From Oceanitalea stevensii (GTDB lineage: Bacteria > Actinomycetota > Actinomycetes > Actinomycetales > Actinomycetaceae), in assembly GCF_014837105.1 (NCBI RefSeq), contig NZ_JACSPO010000004.1, positions 168,732-232,731 on the forward strand: a stretch of DNA of 64,000 bases, in the 5' to 3' direction. The notes beneath the pieces were generated by a model that saw only the letters and a program-made list of their open reading frames with translations, did not search any database and was not told the origin of the DNA. The position numbers and the translations under genes are program-made. Shown one piece after another: positions 27,793 to 35,744 of the stretch. Each line of letters opens with the position of its first letter. Position 1 is the first letter of the stretch.

Positions 27793-28848
27793 CCGGCGGG
27801 GCGAGGTGCCGAGGAGCTCCGGCACGGGGCTCAGGGTGGCGACCCAGCCGGGCGGGAAGGGGCGGCACAGCCGCCGGAACACGGCGTCCTCGTCGGAGAG
27901 GTCAGTGCGGTCGAAGCGCTCGACCGTTGTGCCGGGGAGGCTCGCCAGCCTGTTCTGACGTCTCCGCTCGGCCATGACGCGCGCCGAGAGCCGGCGGCGG
28001 GCGTCGGCCCCGTCGGGATCGTCGGGCAGGAACTTCACCTCGCCGTCGTACTCCCCGAGGAGCGTGATGGTCTCGGTGAGGGCGCCGTGCTCGGTGACCG
28101 GCAGCCGCCACCGCACGTCGGGGTAGTAGACGTGTCCCTCGACCTCGTACCGGGGCTGCAGCACGGGCCGCGGCAGGCCCCTGGAGACGCCGACCCACCG
28201 GAGGATCGTCTCGTACGGCGATTCCGCGAGCGGGTCGGCCCAGGTGACGACCGCCCGGGCGCGACGCAGGTGGCGCCGGTCGCCCTGCTCCACCATCGCG
28301 AGGAGCCGTGCCCTGAGCGTCGCCGTCCGCTTGGCGTTCGAGCTGGGAGTGTCCCGCCGAGGGGCGACGAGTGCGCGCATGCCGCTGTCGGCGATGACGA
28401 GTGCGTGCCGTGGGTGCATCGACTTGGCGCAGTCCACGATCGTGCGCTCGATCGTGGTCACCCGCAGGCCGCTGACCTCGGTGACGTCATCGGCCGGCAG
28501 GTCCCGCACGTGGCGCACCCGCCCGGCGACGGACCGGCTCGGAAGGCGCTTCTGGGAGGTGTGCACCAGCGTGTCGTCATCGACGAGCCAGAGGCCGTGC
28601 AGCAGCGCGGCCGTCCGGTGACTGAACACCGGCCGCGCGACCGTGCGGCGGGCGACGCCCGCGACGCGGGCGAGCGCGAGGTGCTCCGTCTGGTGCCACG
28701 GGGGTTCGTCCTTGTCGAGAGGATCGACGAAGACCCCGCGGGCCACCTGCACGAGCCCGGTGCTCACGGCATGCCGGACGGCGTTCTTCCCGAGCTCACG
28801 GCTGAGCAGCACGGGCGGGGGCTCCTTCGGGCTGATCATCACGGCCAT
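27790..28848 (-). CDS. AbiEi-like protein with putative PD-(D/E)XK nuclease-like C-terminus
   Basis: 352 residues from ATG 28848; other in-frame starts exist (28926, 28839) and no clear ribosome site decides. The N-terminal part (LLSRELGKNAVRHAVSTGLVQVARGVFVDP) looks like the winged-helix AbiEi antitoxin-type domain, followed by FSHRTAALLHGLWL and TTIERTIVDCAKSM. The C-terminal part has E of ESPYETILRW, PDVRW and LLGEYDGEVKF, the order of acidic and Lys residues expected of the DUF559/PD-(D/E)XK-like domain often found in these proteins. No AbiEii toxin gene is adjacent, so it is an orphan. It stands alone between 69-bp inverted repeats. Confidence 0.6.
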   Translation of the reverse strand: MAVMISPKEPPPVLLSRELGKNAVRHAVSTGLVQVARGVFVDPLDKDEPPWHQTEHLALARVAGVARRTVARPVFSHRTAALLHGLWLVDDDTLVHTSQKRLPSRSVAGRVRHVRDLPADDVTEVSGLRVTTIERTIVDCAKSMHPRHALVIADSGMRALVAPRRDTPSSNAKRTATLRARLLAMVEQGDRRHLRRARAVVTWADPLAESPYETILRWVGVSRGLPRPVLQPRYEVEGHVYYPDVRWRLPVTEHGALTETITLLGEYDGEVKFLPDDPDGADARRRLSARVMAERRRQNRLASLPGTTVERFDRTDLSDEDAVFRRLCRPFPPGWVATLSPVPELLGTSPRR

Positions 28849-29225
28849 GACCACGAGCGTGCCGACAGCGGGAGGGCGGTTCGGGCGGCTCGCAGCCCTG
28901 CGGTGACCGGAGAGGCGGGAACGCAACCTGTGGAGCAGCGCGCCGGGGCGTGACCTCCCCGGTTCACCTCAGCCAGACGTGCTCGGAGGGGGGAGGTGAG
29001 AGGACAACCGGGGAGGTCAGCGCGCGCGTGCGAGGGGGTGGCACGTGCGAGGGGGTGGTATGGGGCTGGTCACACCCGGTGCTCTTCACCGCCCTGCGGT
29101 TGTAGAATTCATCGGCGGCACTCGGGCCTCGGGTGCCAATCCTGCCCGTCACTCGGCGCACCGTTCCCGCTCTTCGAGCGATGCCGGCGCCGCCCGGGCA
29201 CCCCTTCACCGGAGGAGCTCCGCGT
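28849..29225. other. 377-bp intergenic region upstream of typA
   Basis: Contents in order: a degenerate copy of the genome-dispersed motif (GTGCCGACAGCGGGAGG, 28859-28875); the right 69-bp inverted repeat (28951-29019); a 15-bp direct repeat CGTGCGAGGGGGTGG at 29027-29041 and 29044-29058; a possible -10 hexamer TAGAAT (29103-29108) in the only AT-leaning stretch; then the typA leader with a GGAGGAG ribosome site just before the ATG. The promoter call is weak because no -35 at proper spacing is convincing. Confidence 0.5.
28951..29019. repeat. 69-bp inverted repeat, right copy (strong hairpin)
   Basis: It starts TGACCTCCCCGGTT and ends AACCGGGGAGGTCA, a perfect 14-bp terminal dyad, with an inner CACCTC/GAGGTG pair, so the copy folds into a long hairpin by itself. 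It is the reverse-complement partner of 27724-27792. It is either the end of a small mobile cassette or a member of a palindromic intergenic repeat family. Confidence 0.75.
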
Positions 29226-31133
29226 ATGCCCGTTCGTTCCGACCTGCGCAACGTCGCGATCGTCGCCCACGTCGACCACGGCAAGACCACCATGGTCGAC
29301 GCCATGCTCTGGCAGTCGGGCGCCTTCGGAGACCACCAGCACGTCGACGAGCGGGCGATGGACTCCGGTGACCTCGAGCGCGAGAAGGGCATCACCATTC
29401 TCGCGAAGAACACCACCGTGCGGTACACCGGCCCCGCGGCCGCGGCGCACGGCGCCCCCGACGGCGTGACCATCAACGTCATCGACACCCCCGGCCACGC
29501 CGACTTCGGTGGAGAGGTCGAGCGCGGCCTGTCGATGGTCGACGGCGTCGTCCTCCTCGTCGACGCGTCCGAGGGCCCGCTGCCCCAGACCCGCTTCGTC
29601 CTGCGCAAGGCGCTCGCCGCCAAGCTCCCGGTCATCATCGTCGTCAACAAGGTCGACCGGCCCGACGCCCGGATCACCGAGGTCGTCGCCGAGTCCACCG
29701 ACCTGCTCCTGGGCCTGGCCAGCGACCTCGCCGACGAGGTCCCCGACCTCGACCTCGACTCGGTCCTCGACGTCCCCGTCGTCTACGCCTCGGCCAAGGC
29801 CCGCCGCGCCTCGCTCGACCAGCCCCTCGACGGCGAGCTGCCCGACAGCCCGGATCTCGAGCCGCTCTTCGCGACCATCCTGCAGAACATCCCCGCCCCG
29901 ACGTACGAGGAGGGCGCGCCCCTCCAGGCGCACGTCACCAACCTCGACGCCTCCCCGTTCCTCGGGCGCCTCGCGCTGCTGCGCGTCTTCAACGGCGAGC
30001 TCCGCAAGGGCCAGAGCGTGGGCTGGGCGCGCCGCGACGGCACCCTCAAGCCCGTCCGCATCTCCGAGCTCCTCAAGACGGTCGCCCTCGAGCGCGTCCC
30101 GGCCGAGGTCGCCCACGCCGGTGACATCGTCGCCGTCGCCGGCATCGAGGACATCACGATCGGCGAGTCCCTCGTCGACCTCGAGGACCCGCGCCCGCTG
30201 CCGCTCATCACGGTCGACGACCCCGCGATCTCGATGACCATCGGCATCAACACCTCCCCGCTGGCCGGCAAGGTCAAGGGCGCCAAGGTCACCGCACGCC
30301 AGGTCAAGGACCGCCTCGACCGCGAGCTCATCGGCAACGTGTCCCTCAAGGTCCTGCCGACCGACCGCCCCGACGCCTGGGAGGTCCAGGGCCGTGGCGA
30401 GCTCGCGCTGGCGATCCTCGTCGAGCAGATGCGCCGCGAGGGCTTCGAGCTCACCGTCGGCAAGCCGCAGGTGGTCACCAAGACCATCGACGGCAAGGTC
30501 CACGAGCCGATGGAGCGCATGACCATCGACGTCCCCGAGGAGTACCTCGGCGCCGTCACCCAGCTCCTCGCCATGCGCAAGGGCCGCATGGAGACGATGA
30601 CCAACCACGGCACCGGCTGGGTGCGCATGGAGTTCGTCGTGCCGGCCCGCGGCCTCATCGGCTTCCGCACGCGCTTCCTCACCGACACCCGCGGCACCGG
30701 CATCGCCTCCTCGATCGCCGAGGGCTACGAGCCGTGGCACGGCCCGATCGAGCTGCGCACCAACGGCTCGATGGTCGCCGACCGCGCCGGTTCGGTCACC
30801 CCCTTCGCGATGATCAACCTCCAGGAGCGCGGCTCCTTCTTCGTCGAGCCCACGTCGATCGTCTACGAGGGCCAGGTCGTCGGTGAGAACTCCCGTGTCG
30901 ACGACATGGACGTGAACATCACCAAGGAGAAGAAGCTGACGAACATGCGCGCAGCCTCCTCGGACACCTTCGAGAACCTCGTGCCGCCGCGCAAGCTCAC
31001 CCTCGAGGAGTCGCTCGAGTTCGCCGGCAACGACGAGTGCGTCGAGGTGACGCCGGAGTCCATCCGGATCCGCAAGGTCGTCCTCGACGCGACCGAGCGC
31101 GCCAAGGCGGCGGCCCGCCTGCGCCGCGCCTGA
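29226..31133 (+). CDS. typA: Translational GTPase TypA/BipA
   Basis: 635 residues, ATG with GGAGGAGCTCC upstream. It is a ribosome-binding GTPase of the EF-G superfamily involved in ribosome assembly and stress adaptation. The G motifs are all present: AHVDHGKTT (G1), ITILAKNT (G2 region), DTPGHADF (G3) and NKVDRPDA (G4). The later domains show RGELALAILVEQMRREGFELTVGKPQVV and the TypA-specific C-terminal YEGQVVGENSRVDDMDVNITKEKKLTNMR region, with full family length. It is monocistronic or leads into mshB 37 nt downstream. Confidence 0.97.
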   Translation: MPVRSDLRNVAIVAHVDHGKTTMVDAMLWQSGAFGDHQHVDERAMDSGDLEREKGITILAKNTTVRYTGPAAAAHGAPDGVTINVIDTPGHADFGGEVERGLSMVDGVVLLVDASEGPLPQTRFVLRKALAAKLPVIIVVNKVDRPDARITEVVAESTDLLLGLASDLADEVPDLDLDSVLDVPVVYASAKARRASLDQPLDGELPDSPDLEPLFATILQNIPAPTYEEGAPLQAHVTNLDASPFLGRLALLRVFNGELRKGQSVGWARRDGTLKPVRISELLKTVALERVPAEVAHAGDIVAVAGIEDITIGESLVDLEDPRPLPLITVDDPAISMTIGINTSPLAGKVKGAKVTARQVKDRLDRELIGNVSLKVLPTDRPDAWEVQGRGELALAILVEQMRREGFELTVGKPQVVTKTIDGKVHEPMERMTIDVPEEYLGAVTQLLAMRKGRMETMTNHGTGWVRMEFVVPARGLIGFRTRFLTDTRGTGIASSIAEGYEPWHGPIELRTNGSMVADRAGSVTPFAMINLQERGSFFVEPTSIVYEGQVVGENSRVDDMDVNITKEKKLTNMRAASSDTFENLVPPRKLTLEESLEFAGNDECVEVTPESIRIRKVVLDATERAKAAARLRRA

Positions 31134-31170
31134 CACCGGGCCGCACGGCGGCCTGGGCAAGAATGGGGTG

Positions 31171-32661
31171 ATGATGACGACGCAACCCGAGCACCGGCTG
31201 CTCGCCGTCTTCGCCCACCCCGACGACGAGACGATCGGTGCGGGTGGCCTGCTCGCGCTCGCCGCCCGCGCCGGTGTCGACGTCTCCGTCGTCACCTGCA
31301 CGCGCGGTGAGCGCGGCGAAGTGATCCCGCCGGACCTCGCCCACCTCGCCGACGACCCCGAGCAGCTCGCCCGTCGCCGTGAGGCGGAGCTGTCCGCCGC
31401 CCTCGCCGAGCTCGGCGCGCACCGCCACCTCTTCCTCGACCAGGTCCCCACCCTCGAGGGGCAGCGGCCCGCCCGCTTCCGCGACTCCGGGATGCGGTGG
31501 GTCCGTCCCGGCCTCGCCGGCCCGGCCGAGGACGCCGGACCGGACGCCTTCAGCACCCTCGACGTCGACGTCGCCGCCGGTCTCCTCGCCGTCGTCGTCC
31601 GCCACGTGCGCCCGACGGCGGTGCTCACCGAGGAGCCGGGCGGCGGGTACGGGCACCCGGACCACGTCCAGGCGCACCGGGTCACCGCCCGCGCCGTCGA
31701 GATCGCCGCCGACGCCGCCGAGCCGCTCGGTGGGCTCGCGCCGTGGCAGGTGCCCACCGTCCTGTGGGCCGCGCAGGAGGAGTCCCACCTGCGCGCGGCG
31801 CTCGCCGAGCTCAGCGACGTCCTGGGCCACCACGCGCCGCTCCACGCCCCGGACGGCACCGTCCTCACCGTGGTCGACCCGGCCGGGGAGCTGTCCTCGC
31901 TCGCCGTGCCCGCCTCGGAGGTCACCGCGTCCTTCGACGTGCGGCCCGTCGCCGAGCAGGTCCTCGCGGCGCTGCGCCAGCACCGCACCCAGGTCCAGGC
32001 CGTCGCGCCGATCGACGGCCGGCGGCTCGTCGGCTACCTCGGGCTGAGCAACGCGGCGCTCGTGCCGGTCCTCGACCGCGTCCACCTGCGCGCCGCCCCC
32101 GGCTCCGACGCCACCGCGCTGGCCGCGGTCCTCGCGAACGCCGACGGCGCCACCCCCGCCCCGTCGGCGGCGCCGGTCGCCCCCGCACCCGTCCTCTCCG
32201 CGCCGCAGGCAGCCCCGGCGGGCCCCGCCGTCGCCGCCGGCGATGCCCCCGCCGCCCCCGCACCGCGCCGCGGCGTCCTGGGCCGGCTCGTCACGAGCGG
32301 CGGCACGGTCGGCGTCCTCGTCTCCCTCCTCGCCGGACTCGTCATGGGCGCGCTCGGCACCGTCGTCCACCGCTTCACCGTCAACGACCTCCCCCTGGGC
32401 ATCGTCCTCGGGCTGGCCGGCGTGCTCGCGGCGGCCGTCGCGGCACGGGCGATCGCGGGTGGTGGCGGCCTCCTCCTCGCCGCGCTCGCCGTCGTCGGCG
32501 TCACCCAGGCGATGGCCTTCCTCCGACCCGGCGGCGACGTCCTCGTCACCAACGAGGCCATCAGCTACGCCTGGCTCTTCGGTGCGCCCATCGCCTGTGT
32601 GCTCGCGGCGCTGCTGCCGGCCCGCTGGTTCGGCGACGGAACGCGGGGGAGGCGGGCGTGA
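31171..32661 (+). CDS. mshB: Mycothiol biosynthesis deacetylase MshB fused to a membrane domain
   Basis: 496 residues from ATG 31171 (GTG 31168 and ATG 31174 are alternatives). Residues 1 to about 315 are the zinc-dependent LmbE-like deacetylase that removes acetate from GlcNAc-inositol in mycothiol synthesis. Ligands His16 and Asp19 are in AHPDDETIG and His165 is in GHPDHVQAHR. After an Ala/Pro linker, about residues 360-490 hold four hydrophobic segments (VSLLAGLVMGALGTVVHRF, LPLGIVLGLAGVLAAAVAARA, LLAALAVVGVTQAMAFL, WLFGAPIACVLAALLPARWF), a small membrane domain absent from mycobacterial MshB. The fusion probably tethers the enzyme to the membrane. The stop overlaps the next GTG. Confidence 0.9.
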   Translation: MMTTQPEHRLLAVFAHPDDETIGAGGLLALAARAGVDVSVVTCTRGERGEVIPPDLAHLADDPEQLARRREAELSAALAELGAHRHLFLDQVPTLEGQRPARFRDSGMRWVRPGLAGPAEDAGPDAFSTLDVDVAAGLLAVVVRHVRPTAVLTEEPGGGYGHPDHVQAHRVTARAVEIAADAAEPLGGLAPWQVPTVLWAAQEESHLRAALAELSDVLGHHAPLHAPDGTVLTVVDPAGELSSLAVPASEVTASFDVRPVAEQVLAALRQHRTQVQAVAPIDGRRLVGYLGLSNAALVPVLDRVHLRAAPGSDATALAAVLANADGATPAPSAAPVAPAPVLSAPQAAPAGPAVAAGDAPAAPAPRRGVLGRLVTSGGTVGVLVSLLAGLVMGALGTVVHRFTVNDLPLGIVLGLAGVLAAAVAARAIAGGGGLLLAALAVVGVTQAMAFLRPGGDVLVTNEAISYAWLFGAPIACVLAALLPARWFGDGTRGRRA

Positions 32662-33155
32662 CCGAGGAGCTCGTCGAGCGGTACCGCACGACCATGCAGC
32701 GCCTCGCCGGAGGCGTCGCGGCGGTCTCCGTGCGCCACGGCACCACCGACCTCGCGATGACGGCCACCGCGCTCACCTCGGTGTCCCTGCGCCCCCCGAT
32801 GGTCCTCTTCTGCGTCCACACCGACGCCCGGCTGCGCGAGGCGCTGGACGAGGTCGACACGTGGGCGGTGAGCATCCTCGACGCCGACGCGAAGGTCGCC
32901 GCCGACCGCCTCTCCAGCCCCGGACGCCCCGCGATCGGGCAGCTCGTCGGCGTCGACCACAGCCGCGGGCCGCTCAGCGGCGCCGCGCTCGTCGACCAGG
33001 CCCAGGGCTGGCTCGAGTGCCGCACCCACTGGATCCGCACCGCCGGCGACCACGACGTCGTCGTGGGCGAGGTCCTCGACGCCTCGCTCGGCCGCACCGC
33101 GACCGGTGCCCTCGTCCACTACCTCGGGCGGCTGCGGCCGCTCGGGGACGCTTGA
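32658..33155 (+). CDS. Flavin reductase-like FMN-binding protein
   Basis: 165 residues from GTG 32658 (GTGA overlap with mshB). It has the split-barrel flavin reductase pattern: MQRLAGGVAAVSVRHG, MTATALTSVSLRPPMVLFCV, and the C-terminal HDVVVGEVLDASLGRTATGALVHYLGRLRPLG. Such proteins bind FMN and reduce it with NAD(P)H for a monooxygenase or act on thiols. There is no oxygenase next door, so the partner is unknown. Its coupling to mshB may mean a redox role, but that is inference. Confidence 0.85.
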   Translation: MTEELVERYRTTMQRLAGGVAAVSVRHGTTDLAMTATALTSVSLRPPMVLFCVHTDARLREALDEVDTWAVSILDADAKVAADRLSSPGRPAIGQLVGVDHSRGPLSGAALVDQAQGWLECRTHWIRTAGDHDVVVGEVLDASLGRTATGALVHYLGRLRPLGDA

Positions 33156-33197
33156 TCTGCGCGTCGCACCGTGACGCGATCCCGGAGGGAAACACGT

Positions 33198-34940
33198 ATG
33201 GGAACGGACACGTCGACCGACGACTCACTGCTCGTCGACTTCGAGGAGGAGAGCCCGCGACGCCGTCGCCGCGGGTGGATCATCGCCCTCGTCGTCCTCG
33301 TCCTGCTGCTCGCCGCCTACGCCGGCGCGGCCTGGTACCTCGGTGACCGCGTCCCGCGCGGCGCGACGGTCGCCGGTGTCGACATCGGCGGCCTCACCGC
33401 GCAGGAGGCGACCGAGCGGCTCGACGAGGCGCTCGCCGACACGGCCACCGAGCCCGTTCCCGTCTCCCTCGCCGAGAACGAGACGACCCTCGACCCGGCC
33501 GCCGCCGGCCTCGAGCTGGACGCCGCCGCCACCGTCGACCGCCTCTCGGGCCTGTCCTTCGACCCGCGCAGCGTCGTCGCCCACCTCTTCGGCACCGAGG
33601 ACCACGACCCGGTCGTCCGGGTGGACGAGGCCGCCCTGCGCGCCGAGGTCGAGCGGGTCGCCGAGACCCTCGACATCGCGCCCGTCGACGGCGCCATCGC
33701 CCTCACCGACGGCGAGGCGCAGGTGACCGAGCCGGTGGCCGGCACGTCCGTCGACCTCGACGCCGCCGTCGAGCTGGTCGCCGACACCTGGATCACCGGG
33801 GAGCGCCCGCTCGAGCTGCCGGGCGAGGAGGTCACGCCCGCCATCACCGCCGAGGCCGTCCAGACGGCGATGGACGAGGTCGCCCGCCCGCTCACCCGCT
33901 CGCCGGTGGCCGTCGACATCGACGGCCGGCTCATCGAGCTCACCCCCGCGCACCTCACCTCCGTGTCGACCCTCGAGCCCACGGACGACGGCGCCCTCGA
34001 GCTCCGGCTCGACGGCGAGGCGCTCGTCGACCTCGTCCTCGAGCTCGACCCCGAGGTGCGCACCGAGGCCCGCGACGCCCGCATCGTCCTCGAGGGCGGG
34101 CGCCCCACCATCGTGCCCGGGGCGACCGGGATGGACATCGACGAGGAGGTCCTCGTCGAGACCGTTTCCGCGGCCGCCGTCTCCGGGTCGAACCGCACCG
34201 CCGAGGCGCGCCTCGTCGAGGTCGCCCCCGAGTTCACGGTCGCCGACGCCGAGGCCCTGCGGGTCACCGAGGTGGTCTCCGAGTTCTCCACGCCGTTCCA
34301 CAACGACGCCCAGCGCACGCGCAACCTCGTCGTCGGCGCCGAGAAGATCTCCAACACGCTCGTCAAGCCGGGGGAGACCTTCAGCCTCATCGACGCGCTC
34401 GGCCCGATCACGGCGGAGCGGGGCTTCGTAGCATCCGGCGTCGTCGTCGACGGCCTGGAGACGAGCGGGATGGGCGGCGGCCTCTCCCAGGTCTCGACCA
34501 CGGTGTTCAACGCCGCCTTCTTCGCCGGCATGCAGCTCGACCAGTTCCAGACCCACTCCCACCACTACCCGCGCTACCCCGAGGGCCGGGAGGCCACGCT
34601 CTTCACCCCGAGCGTGGACCTGCGCTGGACGAACACGACGCCCTACGGCGCGCTCGTCCAGGCCTGGGTGTCCGGCGGGCAGTTCCACGTGCGGCTGTGG
34701 GGCACCGAGCACTTCGACGTCTCGACCACCACGAGCGACCGGTTCAACTTCACCCAGCCCTCGACCGTCTACAACTCCTCGTCCAGCTGCGTCCCGAACA
34801 GCTCGCCCGAGCGGGGCTTCAGCGTGACGGTGTCGCGCACCGTGTCCCTCGACGGCGCCGAGGTGGACAGCAACTCGTGGACCACGCGCTACATCCCGTG
34901 GGACCGCGTCGTGTGCGGCTCCGCACCCAGCGGCGACTGA
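33198..34940 (+). CDS. VanW-family cell-wall protein with peptidoglycan-binding-like repeats
   Basis: 580 residues; ATG 33198 has GGAGGGAAACAC upstream. A basic cytoplasmic start (RRRRRGW) precedes one membrane helix (IIALVVLVLLLAAYAGAAWYL), after which the protein is extracytoplasmic. Two or three repeats of the YoaR/PGB-like type occupy about residues 50-330 (GATVAGVDIGGLTAQEATERL). The VanW domain is about 365-510 (KISNTLVKPGETFSLIDALGPIT, GLSQVSTTVFNAAFFAGMQ, THSHHYPRYPEGREATLF). The biochemical role of VanW is unknown. A wall-associated function is inferred. It is convergent with the small gene at 34942. Confidence 0.9.
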   Translation: MGTDTSTDDSLLVDFEEESPRRRRRGWIIALVVLVLLLAAYAGAAWYLGDRVPRGATVAGVDIGGLTAQEATERLDEALADTATEPVPVSLAENETTLDPAAAGLELDAAATVDRLSGLSFDPRSVVAHLFGTEDHDPVVRVDEAALRAEVERVAETLDIAPVDGAIALTDGEAQVTEPVAGTSVDLDAAVELVADTWITGERPLELPGEEVTPAITAEAVQTAMDEVARPLTRSPVAVDIDGRLIELTPAHLTSVSTLEPTDDGALELRLDGEALVDLVLELDPEVRTEARDARIVLEGGRPTIVPGATGMDIDEEVLVETVSAAAVSGSNRTAEARLVEVAPEFTVADAEALRVTEVVSEFSTPFHNDAQRTRNLVVGAEKISNTLVKPGETFSLIDALGPITAERGFVASGVVVDGLETSGMGGGLSQVSTTVFNAAFFAGMQLDQFQTHSHHYPRYPEGREATLFTPSVDLRWTNTTPYGALVQAWVSGGQFHVRLWGTEHFDVSTTTSDRFNFTQPSTVYNSSSSCVPNSSPERGFSVTVSRTVSLDGAEVDSNSWTTRYIPWDRVVCGSAPSGD

Positions 34941-34941
34941 G

Positions 34942-35166
34942 CTAGTCGCGGCGGGGCGCGCGCCGCGGCGGGGGCGGCGGCACCGGCTTGCCGACGACCG
35001 CGTCCGCCGCGGCCACTCGCACCGGACCGCGGCGCGTGTGGACGACGGCGGCGTCGTCGTCGGCCGCCACGAGGTCACCGAGGGCGTCGGAGAAGCCGCC
35101 CTCGGCGCGCCGGTACCGGATGACCACGCGCGTGCCCACCGGCCAGTCCGCCCACAGAGGTCTCAC
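34942..35166 (-). CDS. Small SH3-like protein (resembles N-terminal domain of Rv0428c-type acetyltransferases)
   Basis: 74 residues from GTG 35166. The core WPVGTRVVIRYRRAEGGFSDALGDLVAADDDAAVVHTRRGPVRV is a small beta-barrel pattern also found as the N-terminal domain of some actinobacterial GNAT proteins; here it is free-standing, with a Pro-rich end. No catalytic part is attached and the next DNA upstream is the repeat cluster, so the protein may be complete as it is or a remnant of a longer gene. The start is chosen because upstream codons run into repeat DNA. Confidence 0.5.
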   Translation of the reverse strand: MRPLWADWPVGTRVVIRYRRAEGGFSDALGDLVAADDDAAVVHTRRGPVRVAAADAVVGKPVPPPPPRRAPRRD

Positions 35167-35202
35167 CCGGCCATTGTCCCCCAGCCCCGACGCCCTTTTC
35201 CT

Positions 35203-35329
35203 CGCCGACAGCCGGGTTCCTCGGGCCGTGGGGCGACACCCCATCCCCCTCCCTCGCCGACAGCCGGATTCCTCCGCGGAGGAATCCGGCTGTCGGCGTG
35301 TGGGGGTGGGAGGAATCCGGCTGTCGGCG
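35203..35329. repeat. Cluster of four GCTGTCGGCG repeats with a 44-bp perfect palindrome
   Basis: Two reverse copies (35203-35220, 35255-35272) are followed by two forward copies of GGAATCCGGCTGTCGGCG (35281-35298, 35312-35329). The inner pair is back to back, giving a perfect palindrome from 35255 to 35298 centred on CCGCGG. Both forward copies are followed by TGTGGGGGTGGG. The cluster occupies the 258-bp gap between the SH3-like gene and the ferredoxin gene, upstream of both. It is the same family as at 7.9 and 51 kb. Confidence 0.85.
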
Positions 35330-35425
35330 TGTGGGGGTGGGCGACGCGCTGCAGGGCCGGTCGGATGAGGGATACTGGGAGCGCACCGACAGGCGGCGGC
35401 TCGACGCCGCAGAGGGAGGGAACCC

Positions 35426-35743
35426 GTGACCTACGTCATCGCGCAGCCCTGCGTGGACGTCAAGGACCTGGCATGTGTCGACGAGTGCCCCGTGGACTGC
35501 ATCTACGAGGGCAAGCGCATGCTCTACATCCACCCCGACGAGTGCGTCGACTGCGGCGCCTGCGAACCCGTGTGCCCCGTCGAGGCGATCTACTACGAGG
35601 ACGACACCCCCGAGCAGTGGTCGGCCTTCTACGGCGCCAACGTCAACTTCTTCGACGACATCGGCTCCCCCGGCGGTGCGGCCAAGATGGGCCTCATCGA
35701 CAGGGACCACCCGCTGGTGGCCGCCCTCCCGCCGCAGGCCTGA
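35426..35743 (+). CDS. fdxA: Bacterial-type ferredoxin (two Fe-S clusters)
   Basis: 105 residues, GTG start with GAGGGAGGG upstream. An electron carrier of the 7Fe/8Fe type. Cys9, Cys17, Cys21 and Cys25 lie in the first cluster region and Cys40, Cys43, Cys46 and Cys50 (CVDCGACEPVCP) in the second. The C-terminal tail (DTPEQWSAFYGANVNFFDDIGSPGGAAKMG) is the actinobacterial FdxA extension. It is directly followed, one base after the stop, by dapC, an arrangement widely conserved in this phylum. Confidence 0.95.
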   Translation: MTYVIAQPCVDVKDLACVDECPVDCIYEGKRMLYIHPDECVDCGACEPVCPVEAIYYEDDTPEQWSAFYGANVNFFDDIGSPGGAAKMGLIDRDHPLVAALPPQA

Positions 35744-35744
35744 G

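Noticed and set aside
27724..29019. Insertion sequence
   Set aside because: Inverted ends are present, but the enclosed protein shows no DDE or other transposase motif and no target duplication could be seen.
31139..31153. Terminator hairpin GGCCGC-ACG-GCGGCC after typA
   Set aside because: Only a 6-bp stem, close to the mshB start, of a kind frequent by chance in such GC-rich DNA.
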